Assembly: GCF_021497505.1 (NCBI RefSeq) | Contig: NZ_CP069349.1 | Location: forward strand, 335,861 to 399,860 | Reading direction: 5' to 3' | Source: Turicibacter sp. TJ11 | GTDB lineage: Bacteria > Bacillota_I > Bacilli_A > MOL361 > Turicibacteraceae | Length of the DNA: 64,000 bases | Shown: piece by piece, positions 27,010 through 35,721 of the stretch | Layout: each line of letters opens with the position of its first letter | How positions within the stretch are numbered: position 1 is the first letter of the stretch | Position numbers and translations under genes: made by a program | The notes under the pieces: model-generated | What the model saw: only the letters and a program-made list of their open reading frames with translations | Told to the model about the DNA's origin: nothing | The model's database searches: none

Positions 27010-28611
27010 ATGATTCGAGTATCTCAAATCAAGATTTCAATTGATGATCCAATTGAAAAAGTAAAAGAATTATTACTAAAACAATTAAAGTTAAAAGAAA
27101 GTGACTTATTAGAATATAGAATTTACAAACAATCAATCGATGCTCGTCGTCGTGGAAAATTAGATTTTGTCTATACGGTTGATATTTCCGTTAAAGATGA
27201 AGCTAAAATTTTAGCTAAAAAATTACCGAATGTTTCGATGACACCAGCCATCGATTATCAATATCCAGAAATGGGTTCTGAGAAAATGAAACATCGTCCG
27301 GTTGTCATTGGATTTGGTCCAGCAGGAATGTTTGCTGCTTTAATTTTAGCGGAAATGGGATATCGTCCGATTGTTTTAGAGCGTGGAGAATCGGTTGATG
27401 ATCGTGTTCGTTCGATTGAAAAGTTTTGGACTGAAGGAGAGCTTAATCCAAACTCAAACGTTCAGTTTGGTGAAGGAGGGGCCGGAACGTTCTCAGATGG
27501 AAAGCTAACGACGCGTGTAAAAGATTTACGAGGTCGCAAAGTATTAGAAGCATTGGTGGAAGCGGGAGCACCTGAAGATATTTTATACATGGCACATCCG
27601 CATGTTGGAACGGACTTATTACGTGGAGTCGTTAAAAATATTCGTGAAAAAATTATTTCATTAGGCGGAGAAGTTCGTTTTAATACTCAAGCGAATGGTT
27701 TTTTAATTGATAACGGTCAAATTAAAGGGGTTAAAGTTAAAGGGAAAGAAGTCATTGAAACAGAACATGTGATTGTGGCTATTGGGCATAGTGCTCGCGA
27801 TACGTTTTATGATTTATATGACAGTGGGGTTCATTTCACAGCAAAACCATTTGCGGTTGGAGTACGTGTCGAGCATCCACAATCATTAATTGACGTCGCA
27901 CAGTATAAAGAGTTTGCAGGACATGAAAAATTAGGAGCGGCAGAATATCGTTTAACACATACAGCTTCAAATGGTCGTGGCGTGTATACGTTTTGTATGT
28001 GTCCTGGAGGACTTGTTGTTCCATCAAGTTCTGAAAAAGGGCGCTTAGTGACGAATGGAATGAGTGAACATGCCCGTGATCAAGAAAATGCAAATAGTGC
28101 ACTTCTTGTTCAAGTGTTCCCAGAAGATTTTGGTTCGGATCATCCATTAGCAGGTGTGGAGTTTCAACGCCGTTTAGAAGAAAAAGCGTTTGGATTAGGT
28201 GGAAGTAACTATAAAGCTCCTGCTCAATTAGTCGGTGATTTCTTAAAAGGACAAGCTTCTAAACAATTAGGATCGGTAGAGCCATCTTACGCATTAGGAG
28301 TAAAGTTAACAAACTTAAATCGCTTATTACCTGATTATATTACAGAAGCAATGGCAGATGGATTAAAAGCTTTTGATCGAAAGTTAAAAGGATTTGCGAT
28401 GAATGATGCTGTGATGACAGGAGTTGAGTCACGTTCATCATCACCAGTTCGTATTGATCGTGATAGCGAAACGTTACAATCGTTAACTGTCAAAGGATTG
28501 TATCCATCAGGTGAAGGAGCCGGATTTGCAGGTGGAATTGTTTCAGCTGGGATTGATGGAATTAAATGTGCCGAAGCATTAGTTAGACAGTATCAAAAAA
28601 TGGGCGAATAG
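27010..28611 (+). CDS. NAD(P)/FAD-dependent oxidoreductase (COG2509 type)
   Basis: 533 residues. An N-terminal ferredoxin-like region (about 1-90, with RRRGKLDFVYTVD) precedes an FAD-binding Rossmann motif VIGFGPAGMFAAL and an FAD-dependent dehydrogenase body with GEGGAGTFSDGKLTTR and a C-terminal GEGAGFAGGIVSAGIDG. This matches a widespread uncharacterised dehydrogenase family; the substrate is unknown. The longest frame starts 12 bases earlier at a GTG within the purine-rich site; ATG 27010 is preferred. Confidence 0.88.
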   Translation: MIRVSQIKISIDDPIEKVKELLLKQLKLKESDLLEYRIYKQSIDARRRGKLDFVYTVDISVKDEAKILAKKLPNVSMTPAIDYQYPEMGSEKMKHRPVVIGFGPAGMFAALILAEMGYRPIVLERGESVDDRVRSIEKFWTEGELNPNSNVQFGEGGAGTFSDGKLTTRVKDLRGRKVLEALVEAGAPEDILYMAHPHVGTDLLRGVVKNIREKIISLGGEVRFNTQANGFLIDNGQIKGVKVKGKEVIETEHVIVAIGHSARDTFYDLYDSGVHFTAKPFAVGVRVEHPQSLIDVAQYKEFAGHEKLGAAEYRLTHTASNGRGVYTFCMCPGGLVVPSSSEKGRLVTNGMSEHARDQENANSALLVQVFPEDFGSDHPLAGVEFQRRLEEKAFGLGGSNYKAPAQLVGDFLKGQASKQLGSVEPSYALGVKLTNLNRLLPDYITEAMADGLKAFDRKLKGFAMNDAVMTGVESRSSSPVRIDRDSETLQSLTVKGLYPSGEGAGFAGGIVSAGIDGIKCAEALVRQYQKMGE

Positions 28612-29032
28612 TGTTTAGTCACATTATGAATTTTAAAATCATTTGTTCAATCAGATGAAGTTGATAGGCATTAGAAATTAACTTGTTGCCACTATCGTTT
28701 TTTAGATCATTAAAACATAACTCATAACTAGATCCTTCTTGGGAACTTGTTATGAGTTTTTTTATTGGATAAGAACTTGTATTTAATTGGATTTGCTTTC
28801 TGATTTGGTCATCATTTTTACGTTAAGTTTGAAAAAAAGTTTTTTTAAGCATGATTTTATGACTAAGAGAACTAGTCATTAACTTCTTATACTGACGTTT
28901 ATCTATAAAAGAATTTATCTCTGCAGTATCTTCAAAAGATAGACGATTGTCCTAATTTCTCTGATGAAATTCACACATTTTTGGGCTAAAGCTCATAGGA
29001 TGAAATAGGAAGGTGAAGAGGGAGGGATAGGA
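28612..29032. other. Intergenic region with one terminator
   Basis: About 420 bases. It contains a terminator at 28719-28763 and otherwise AT-rich sequence in which I see no gene. Confidence 0.5.
28719..28763 (+). terminator. Terminator after the oxidoreductase gene
   Basis: AACTCATAAC/GTTATGAGTT, 10 bp, then T-run. Confidence 0.82.
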
Positions 29033-29587
29033 ATGGTAGAATTAGTTGCTACATTAGTTGTTTATTTAGTTGGAATGCACGTGAAAATGAATCAGTCATT
29101 AAAACAACAACTGCCTTCAGATATTAATTATCTTTTAATTTTAGGTTCAACCTTAAAAACCAATGAAATGACACAAACTCTTCGATCTCGATTAGAAAAA
29201 GGAGCAGAATTACTAAAAAAACACCCACATTTAAAGGTAGTGGTGACGGGTGGAAAAGGAAGCGAATTTTTATTAGCTGAGGCTCAATTAATGCAAAAAG
29301 TGTTTATTGAAGAATATGGAATCGATAGCGAACGAATTATCCTTGAGGATCAAGCTCATAATACATTTGAAAACTTACTTTTGTCTAAACCGTTATTACC
29401 AGATGAAAAAATTGCAATTATTACAAATGATTTTCATAGTATTAGAACATCTTTTTTAGCCAAGCGAATAGGGATTAAACATATTATGATTGGAGCAAGA
29501 TCGCCCTCTCATAAACGTTACAAATGGGAATTAAGAGAACACTTAGCCATCGTCAAGTCCTGGCTTTTTGATCGAGAATCGTTATAA
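29033..29587 (+). CDS. YdcF-like (DUF218) protein
   Basis: 184 residues. DUF218/SanA-YdcF fold: DINYLLILGS near the start, VVVTGGKGSEF, ILEDQAHNTFENLL and ITNDFHSIRTSFLAKRIG. The N-terminal 20 residues are hydrophobic and may anchor the protein. Family members are thought to act on envelope components, but the reaction is unknown. GGAGGGATAGGA precedes the ATG. Confidence 0.82.
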   Translation: MVELVATLVVYLVGMHVKMNQSLKQQLPSDINYLLILGSTLKTNEMTQTLRSRLEKGAELLKKHPHLKVVVTGGKGSEFLLAEAQLMQKVFIEEYGIDSERIILEDQAHNTFENLLLSKPLLPDEKIAIITNDFHSIRTSFLAKRIGIKHIMIGARSPSHKRYKWELREHLAIVKSWLFDRESL

Positions 29588-29622
29588 TCTTTGATAGAAA
29601 TTGACGATTTTAGTTCTAACTC

Positions 29623-29651
29623 TTGAACTTTAGTCTAGTTAGGCATATAAT
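29623..29651 (+). promoter_or_regulatory. Promoter of the ArsR-type regulator
   Basis: TTGAAC (29623-29628), 17 bases, TATAAT (29646-29651). A GTTC-N8-GAAC inverted repeat (29613-29628) overlaps the -35 and could be the operator. Confidence 0.72.
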
Positions 29652-29681
29652 CATCACATAATGGTTAAACGAGGTGAGAAA

Positions 29682-30032
29682 ATGGAAGCGTGTAGCGTAG
29701 AAGCCATTCACGAAAATGTCGTTCAAAAAGTTAAAGCGAAGATGCCAAGTGATGATGATTTATTGAAATTATCAGATTTATATAAAGCGATGGGAGATTT
29801 AACCCGAATTCGTATTCTTTCGGCGCTCGTTCAGTCAGAGATGTGTGTTTGTGACTTAGCTAGTTTGCTTGAAATGACACAATCGGCTATTTCTCATCAG
29901 TTACGAGTTTTAAGACAAGCGCACTTAGTTAATTATCGTAAAGAAGGAAAAGTAGTGTACTATTCATTAGACGATGATCATATTAAAATGTTATATGATC
30001 AAGGATTAGTTCACGTTCTTCATCAACATTAG
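29682..30032 (+). CDS. ArsR/SmtB-family metal-responsive repressor
   Basis: 116 residues. Winged helix with TQSAISHQLRVLRQAHLV as recognition helix. It carries the CadC-type thiolate site in helix alpha3 (EMCVCDLA, Cys 55 and 57) plus an N-terminal Cys 4, and also an alpha5-type site at the C-terminus (DDDH...VHVLHQH). Cd, Pb or Zn sensing is likely. No metal transporter gene adjoins it, so its target must be elsewhere or only itself. GAGGTGAG selects ATG 29682 over the ATG at 29661. Confidence 0.88.
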   Translation: MEACSVEAIHENVVQKVKAKMPSDDDLLKLSDLYKAMGDLTRIRILSALVQSEMCVCDLASLLEMTQSAISHQLRVLRQAHLVNYRKEGKVVYYSLDDDHIKMLYDQGLVHVLHQH

Positions 30033-30035
30033 AAC

Positions 30036-30076
30036 AAAAAGCGACAAATCACGGATAAAGATTTGCCGCTTTTTTT
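30036..30076 (+). terminator. Terminator after the regulator gene
   Basis: AAAGCG and CAAATC pair with GATTTG and CGCTTT, followed by T-run. Confidence 0.82.
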
Positions 30077-30268
30077 ATTTTCACGAATTGTAAAACAAGT
30101 GCTAATGAGTTGAGTTCTAGTCATTATCAGATTATTAATTTCTGAATGAAAAAGATGGTTAAAATTACTTTACTTTCACCTCTAAATAGGAATAGCGCCT
30201 ATACTGTTTGGCCCATTGGGGCATATACAATAAGAGGGTAGTTGAATTAGAAGTGAGGAGTGGTAAAA

Positions 30269-31060
30269 ATGCCGTATATTGTTGTAGATGCAGGTCATGG
30301 TGGATGGGATAAAGGTGCTCATTATAATTACTATAATGAGAAAGATATAACATTACGAGTAGCAACCAAGGTCAGTCAACGCTTAAGACAAATTGGATTT
30401 AAAGTCACACAGTTACGAACAGATGACACTTATATCGGAAACGCTTCTGCAAGAGGACGTCAAATTGCAGAATTACAACCCAATTTAGCTATCAGTATTC
30501 ATGTTAATAGTTCAGGTGGAACAGGGCAGTATCAAGGATCAGAAATCTATGTTCCATTAAGAGAAGATAGCGCACGATTTGAATATTATTTAAAAGAAGA
30601 ATTAAGTCGATTAAATAATTTCCGTAATATCTTTTCAAGAGCTTATACAGGTGAGTTTTATGAACGTTATATCGATCCTAACACGTTAAGATTTAGACAA
30701 ACTTATAACTATACCGACTATTATGGAATTATTCGAGAAGCCTGGAAAGGCGGCGTTTCATGTGACATTATTGAAATGTTTTATTTAGATAATGAAGGGG
30801 ATTTATATACGTTCTTAAATCAGGAAGATGCTTATGTTGAGGCGATTGTTGTTGCTTTAAGTAAAGCTTTTAATATGAATTATGAACGTGAGTCTAAAAA
30901 TGAAGTTGTTGATCGAGCAGAGCCTTTAAAAACGGAAACATATTATCGAGTGGTTTGCGGATCTTATTCTGACTTAAATGAAGCGAAAAAAGTTCAGCAG
31001 ACACTGTCTCATGCCAATTATCCAGGTGTGTGGATTCAACCGGTTGAGACGAAACGATAG
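30269..31060 (+). CDS. N-acetylmuramoyl-L-alanine amidase (Amidase_3) with SPOR-like tail
   Basis: 263 residues. The zinc amidase domain fills about residues 1-190: VVDAGHGGWDKGA (His), YYNEKDIT (Glu), ISIHVNSSG (His) and CDIIEMFYLDN (catalytic Glu). A C-terminal segment (about 217-260, YYRVVCGSYSDLNEAKKVQQTL) looks like a SPOR peptidoglycan-binding repeat. There is no signal peptide: the protein starts directly with MPYIVVDAGHGG. GAGGAGTGG selects ATG 30269. It could act in lysis or in the mother cell during sporulation. Confidence 0.9.
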   Translation: MPYIVVDAGHGGWDKGAHYNYYNEKDITLRVATKVSQRLRQIGFKVTQLRTDDTYIGNASARGRQIAELQPNLAISIHVNSSGGTGQYQGSEIYVPLREDSARFEYYLKEELSRLNNFRNIFSRAYTGEFYERYIDPNTLRFRQTYNYTDYYGIIREAWKGGVSCDIIEMFYLDNEGDLYTFLNQEDAYVEAIVVALSKAFNMNYERESKNEVVDRAEPLKTETYYRVVCGSYSDLNEAKKVQQTLSHANYPGVWIQPVETKR

Positions 31061-31080
31061 CAACTTATCATAGGATAACT

Positions 31081-31120
31081 AAAAAACCTCTAGCGACATA
31101 AGCGGCTAGAGGTTTTTTGT
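31081..31120. terminator. Bidirectional terminator between the amidase and autolysin genes
   Basis: AACCTCTAGC/GCTAGAGGTT stem flanked by A and T runs. Confidence 0.9.
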
Positions 31121-31151
31121 TTTAGGCATCATTAATCAATGATTATTATAA

Positions 31152-34100
31152 CTATTTATAAACTGGAATATCTAATAAAAATTCTTGATTAGTGTCATAT
31201 AAATGGGCAAATTGATGCATATATTTACCGATTTCGTAAGCATACCAAGGCGTCGTTGCATATTGATGCCACTGATTAGCGCTGATATGATTATATTTAA
31301 TTTTAAATGGTGTATTTTGAGCGTATTTTGAAGAGTTAATATAATTTAATGAAATAAATTCTGCTGCTCCAAAAATTGCTTTTTCTGGTGTTGTCCATCC
31401 ACGTTTATAAGCGTAAGTCGTTCCAAGTAAACGTGGCGCATGATCTTGAGCCCCAATTCCGAATAGGTTATAAACGGTTACTGGTTCAGGTAGTAAAATA
31501 CGTTCATAATCAACCACTTTTCCGTTAGCATCTTTGATCGGTTTTGTTTCATCAGCAATATCCGTAATCGTAATTCCTTTTGCTAAATTACTACTTCCCC
31601 AGTTCGTTTCATGAATCGATTGAGACACTAAGAAGATCGGGTCAATATTATAATATTTTGCAGCGTCATAAATAGCTTGCGCTTGATTATGAAGCACCCC
31701 TTTATTTTGAAGGAACTTATTTAATCCATCGACATTAAAACTTCTAAATTGATCAATTCTTAAAAATTGAAGAAGATAGTTTGAATGCATTGTATGATTT
31801 GGATTTAAATAGTTAATAATAGTACTAAGAGTACCAGACGTATGATTTTGTTGAATTTGTGCAAATTGCGATAAGGTATAGTTATATTGGGTTGTTAAAT
31901 AGCTAACACGTCCATTAATCGTCGTGCTAGAAGCTTTGATTCCTACGTAATCTTTATGAACGTACGCTTCCGTTCCTTGATAATTAATTTTGTAGAAGTT
32001 ACCTTCACGTCCGATCACGGTTACTTCGTCTTTACTTTTTAACGCTCCTAAAATTGAAGAATTCGTCGTCGGAGCTTGACGGATATTTAAAGAGGAAATA
32101 CCATCAATAACGACTCCAGTACGTGGCGTTTTAGAGAAATCGATATTAGCATCTGGATGAAGTTGTGGAGCAGTTAAGGTTACATAATCTTTAGAGACAT
32201 AAGCTGTTGAATTGTTATATTCGATCTCATACCAATTCCCAGTTTCTCCAATGATGACAACCGTTTCTCCTTCAGATAATTTACCAATAGCAGCTTCCGA
32301 AGTTGAAGGTTTTGGACGAACATTTAATAACGTTCCATTAAGATTGTAAATATATCCTGTTTGCTTTGTTGTTTCAGGAGTCGGAGCAGTGAAAGTAATG
32401 TAATCTTTAGAAACATACCCTGTTGTGTTATTAAATTCGATTTGATACCAATTCCCGCTTTCACCCACGATGACAACTGAAGTTCCTTGAGTTAGTGTTC
32501 CAATTGGAGTTTCCGAAGTTGAAGGTTTTGGACGAACATTTAATAAAGCTCCATCAAGATTGTAAACGTAACCTGTTTTCTTCACGACTTCAGGAGTCGG
32601 AGCAGTAAAGGTAATATAATCTTTAGAGACATAAGCCGTTGTATTATTGAATTCAATGTGATACCAATTACCCGTTTCTCCAGTGATAACAACTGAAGTT
32701 CCTTGAGTCAGTGTTCCAATTGGAGTTTCAGACGTTGAAGGTTTCGGACGAACATTTAATAAAGCTCCGTCAAGGTTGTAAACATAACCTGTTTTCTTTA
32801 CGACTTCAGGGGTTGGGGCAGTGAAGGTAATATAATCTTTAGAGACATAAGCCGTTGTATTATTGAATTCAATGTGATACCAATTTCCACTTTCCCCAAC
32901 GATCACAACTGAAGTTCCTTGAGTCAGTGTCCCAATTGGAGCCTCAGATGTTGAGGGTTTTGGACGAACATTTAATAACGTTCCATCAAGATTATAAACA
33001 TAACCCGTTTTCTTTACGACTTCAGGAGTTGGAGCAGTGAAGGTAATATAATCTTTAGAAACATAAGCTGTTTTATTGTTAAATTCGATTTGATACCAAT
33101 TTCCACTTTCCCCAACGATGACAACTGAGGTTCCTTGAGCAAGTGTTCCAATTGGAGCCTCAGAAGTTGAAGGTTTCGGACGAACATTTAATAACGTTCC
33201 ATCAAGATTATAAACATAACCCGTTTTCTTTACGACTTCAGGAGTTGGAGCAGTGAAGGTAATATAATCTTTAGAAACATAAGCTGTTTTATTGTTAAAT
33301 TCGATTTGATACCAATTTCCACTTTCCCCAACGATGACAACTGAGGTTCCTTGAGCAAGTGTTCCAATTGGAGCCTCAGAAGTTGAAGGTTTCGGACGAA
33401 CATTTAATAAAGTGCCATTCAGGTTATAAACGTAACCTGTTTTTTTAGTTACTTCTGTTGAACTATATTTGGTAATTTTAAAATAAGAGCCACTTACATA
33501 ACCTGTTTTTCCAGCGTAGCTAACTTTATACCAGCCATTACTATCTTTATCTGCTAATACTTGAACTGTTGTTCCTTTAGGAATGGTTGTGATAATTGAG
33601 CCGCTAGTATTAGCTTGAAGGCGTAGATTCAAGTTTTCAGTCGTTTGACCTTCTGTTGGAGTTGAAGATGAAGACGTTTGATTATTAGATCCAGTAGATC
33701 CTTGATTTAATTTAGTAATATAGTCTCCATAAACATAACCTGTTTTGTCTAGATAGCTGACTTTGTACCAACCATTCACATCTTTATCAGATAGAAGATT
33801 AATGGTTTCTCCTTTTGGAATGATGGCTAAGATAGATCCATTTGTGCTCGCTTGTTGTCGTAAATTGAGATTTTCTTTTGTTTTTCCAAGAGAGGTTGTA
33901 TTCGATAGATTTTCTTGAAGATAAGCACCGCTTGCATAGCCTACTTTTCCATCATAGGTTACCTTATACCAACCATTCGCATTTCTATCAGATAGTAAGG
34001 TGACAGTCTTTCCTTTAGGAATCGTTGCTAAAACTTTTCCACTCGTGCTTGCCTTATCGCGCAAATTTAAATTTTCAGTTGTTGTTGCAGTTTTCACTGA

Positions 34101-34229
34101 TGAACGCTCAAATAAAGCGCTCGGTGTATTTGTTTCTGAAACTGTTTCTGCAAATACTGTCTTCATTAAATCGGGACTGTAAAGAGTTGTCCCAATAAGT
34201 GAGAGTGTAAGTAATGCTTTTTTTGACAT
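31152..34229 (-). CDS. Secreted SH3b-repeat / GH73 glucosaminidase (autolysin)
   Basis: 1025 residues. Signal peptide about 1-28 (ends VFAET). Ten SH3b-type wall-binding repeats follow: three ENLNLR-type (about 52-105, 119-172, 198-251), six almost identical 72-residue repeats with TGYVYNL and LLNVRPKPSTSE (about 260-691), and one diverged (about 700-770). The C-terminal 200 residues form a GH73 beta-N-acetylglucosaminidase: PIFLVSQSIHETNWGSS contains the catalytic Glu, then NLFGIGAQD and YAYKRGWTT. Role: cell separation or wall turnover. AGGAG before ATG 34229. Confidence 0.92.
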   Translation of the reverse strand: MSKKALLTLSLIGTTLYSPDLMKTVFAETVSETNTPSALFERSSVKTATTTENLNLRDKASTSGKVLATIPKGKTVTLLSDRNANGWYKVTYDGKVGYASGAYLQENLSNTTSLGKTKENLNLRQQASTNGSILAIIPKGETINLLSDKDVNGWYKVSYLDKTGYVYGDYITKLNQGSTGSNNQTSSSSTPTEGQTTENLNLRLQANTSGSIITTIPKGTTVQVLADKDSNGWYKVSYAGKTGYVSGSYFKITKYSSTEVTKKTGYVYNLNGTLLNVRPKPSTSEAPIGTLAQGTSVVIVGESGNWYQIEFNNKTAYVSKDYITFTAPTPEVVKKTGYVYNLDGTLLNVRPKPSTSEAPIGTLAQGTSVVIVGESGNWYQIEFNNKTAYVSKDYITFTAPTPEVVKKTGYVYNLDGTLLNVRPKPSTSEAPIGTLTQGTSVVIVGESGNWYHIEFNNTTAYVSKDYITFTAPTPEVVKKTGYVYNLDGALLNVRPKPSTSETPIGTLTQGTSVVITGETGNWYHIEFNNTTAYVSKDYITFTAPTPEVVKKTGYVYNLDGALLNVRPKPSTSETPIGTLTQGTSVVIVGESGNWYQIEFNNTTGYVSKDYITFTAPTPETTKQTGYIYNLNGTLLNVRPKPSTSEAAIGKLSEGETVVIIGETGNWYEIEYNNSTAYVSKDYVTLTAPQLHPDANIDFSKTPRTGVVIDGISSLNIRQAPTTNSSILGALKSKDEVTVIGREGNFYKINYQGTEAYVHKDYVGIKASSTTINGRVSYLTTQYNYTLSQFAQIQQNHTSGTLSTIINYLNPNHTMHSNYLLQFLRIDQFRSFNVDGLNKFLQNKGVLHNQAQAIYDAAKYYNIDPIFLVSQSIHETNWGSSNLAKGITITDIADETKPIKDANGKVVDYERILLPEPVTVYNLFGIGAQDHAPRLLGTTYAYKRGWTTPEKAIFGAAEFISLNYINSSKYAQNTPFKIKYNHISANQWHQYATTPWYAYEIGKYMHQFAHLYDTNQEFLLDIPVYK
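32170..33450 (-). repeat. Six tandem 216-bp repeats inside the autolysin gene
   Basis: Six in-frame units of 216 bases (72 codons) encode the central SH3b repeats. The units at about 33013-33228 and 33229-33444 are nearly identical at DNA level, pointing to recent duplication or gene conversion; repeat number probably varies between strains. Confidence 0.9.
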
Positions 34230-34455
34230 CGTAAATCTCCTGTCTTTCATTAAATAAATCGTCGTCGATCAGTATTCAAATAACAGCCGACTTCTTTTTA
34301 TACATTTTTCACATAACTTTTTTATTTTAACATGTTTCACTAAAAACTGCTAAGATAAACGCACCATTTTAAAACAAATATTTTACAGAATAACCCTTTA
34401 TCGACAGATTACTTTTAAGAGTCGCTGTTGAGCATGTTTTAATTTATTCTTTTTG

Positions 34456-34464
34456 TGTTATAAT
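34456..34464 (+). promoter_or_regulatory. Extended -10 promoter of the YgjP-like gene
   Basis: TGTTATAAT about 30 bases before the start. Confidence 0.6.
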
Positions 34465-34493
34465 GTCAAAAAAACACTACGAGATGGAGAGTA

Positions 34494-35171
34494 ATGATGA
34501 GTATAAAAAAGTTAATGCTAGATGATTTAGAAATTAAAATCGTTCGTAAACCCATTAAAAATATGTATCTTCGTGTACGTCGAAACGGAGAAATTGAAAT
34601 TTCAGCGGCACCTGATGTAAAGTTGCAAACGATTGAAATGTTTATTCAGGCAAAAAAGTCGTGGATTTTAAAAAAAGTGGAAGCGAGTTTAAATTCATCG
34701 ACTGATTTAGGAATAGATGAAATCTTATATTTCGGTCATCCTTTAAAGATAAAACATCAAGTAGGACCTAAAGTTTTAATTGAAAGGACAGAGGGTGGGT
34801 TAGTGATAACAGCCCCTCAATCATACACGGATGAAAAAAGATTACTTTTGATTAAAAATTGGATGTTTGTTCAATTACAAGAAATGATTCATACCTATGT
34901 GATGACTTATTGGCCTTATTTTCAGGATAGAGGAATAGCACCAATTGAAACTAAATATCGTCAAATGACATCTACGTGGGGCGTTTGTCGACCGACTAGA
35001 GGAACGATTACCTTTAGTAAGCAGTTAATTCATCAATCACCTGCTTTTGTTGAGTATGTTGTTGTTCATGAACTGTGTCATTTGTTGCAACCTAATCATA
35101 GTGCTAAGTTTTATGCACTGGTCGAGGAACTTTTACCTAGCTGGAAGCAAGCTAAAGCTAAGCGATTATAA
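34494..35171 (+). CDS. YgjP-like zinc metallopeptidase (DUF45)
   Basis: 225 residues. C-terminal zincin motif VVHELCHLLQPNHSAKFYALVEELLP (HExxH plus downstream H), preceded by the family's STWGVCRPTRGTITFSKQLI. DUF45/YgjP proteins often accompany restriction systems but are also common alone; the substrate is unknown. Two start codons in tandem (34494, 34497) follow GGAG. No signal peptide, so cytoplasmic. Confidence 0.88.
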   Translation: MMSIKKLMLDDLEIKIVRKPIKNMYLRVRRNGEIEISAAPDVKLQTIEMFIQAKKSWILKKVEASLNSSTDLGIDEILYFGHPLKIKHQVGPKVLIERTEGGLVITAPQSYTDEKRLLLIKNWMFVQLQEMIHTYVMTYWPYFQDRGIAPIETKYRQMTSTWGVCRPTRGTITFSKQLIHQSPAFVEYVVVHELCHLLQPNHSAKFYALVEELLPSWKQAKAKRL

Positions 35172-35404
35172 AAACTTTATCTTTGAAGTTTTTATAGTTG
35201 TTATTCAAAATGAGATGAGCAATGTTTTAAAACTGTCATAACTTACTGTGAAAAAATATATGATGATCTATTGGATATTACTTAGTTGGATATTTGGACA
35301 AAGACGAGAATTGAGAAAATGAGATTGATAAAAAGACACGTACTTAAGGGCGACAGTTTCAGTTTTGGATTGGAAGTTTTAAAATTACACAACTAAATGT
35401 AATT

Positions 35405-35438
35405 AAAAAATACGACTATTTTGTAGCCGTATTTTTTA
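35405..35438 (+). terminator. Terminator-like hairpin
   Basis: AATACG/CGTATT with inner CTA/TAG pairing, flanked by A and T runs. Confidence 0.75.
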
Positions 35439-35556
35439 TTGTTGTATCAATGATAATTTAGGTTTTTGTTTAAAAATACATTCAGTTTTACATCAACTTT
35501 TACAAGAAAAAATAAACGGTAATAAATTTACCTGAATTATTCATGATCATTCAAAC

Positions 35557-35600
35557 AAAGCTGTGGGTAGACTAAATTTTAGCCTAAACCACAGCTTTTT
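35557..35600 (+). terminator. Strong hairpin before the IS1380-type transposase
   Basis: AAAGCTGTGG pairs with CCACAGCTTT; the intervening sequence also pairs imperfectly; T-run follows. Confidence 0.65.
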
Positions 35601-35721
35601 ATCGTTTTGATCTTAAATTTGGGTAAATTAATACTCCAGCTCCCTAAAAAAGGGTAGACTCCCCCCTTGGTGATGTGTTTCTCTAAAAAATATTTCGTTT
35701 TCAAAGAACGAATCCACTCAC

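Larger units (their letters stand above)
35172..35721. other. Intergenic region at the left edge of the accessory island
   Basis: About 550 bases without a supported gene. It holds two terminator-like hairpins (35405-35438 and 35557-35600) and must contain the left end of the IS1380-type element, which I could not place. Confidence 0.45.

Noticed and set aside
30199-30231. Sigma-E-like promoter before the amidase gene
   Set aside because: The -10 is close to consensus but the spacing to the -35-like element is too long.
30144-30239. 31-codon ORF before the amidase gene
   Set aside because: No ribosome-binding site.
32170-33450. Regular repeats resembling an array
   Set aside because: They are 216-base in-frame coding repeats of an autolysin, not short repeats with unique spacers, so not CRISPR.
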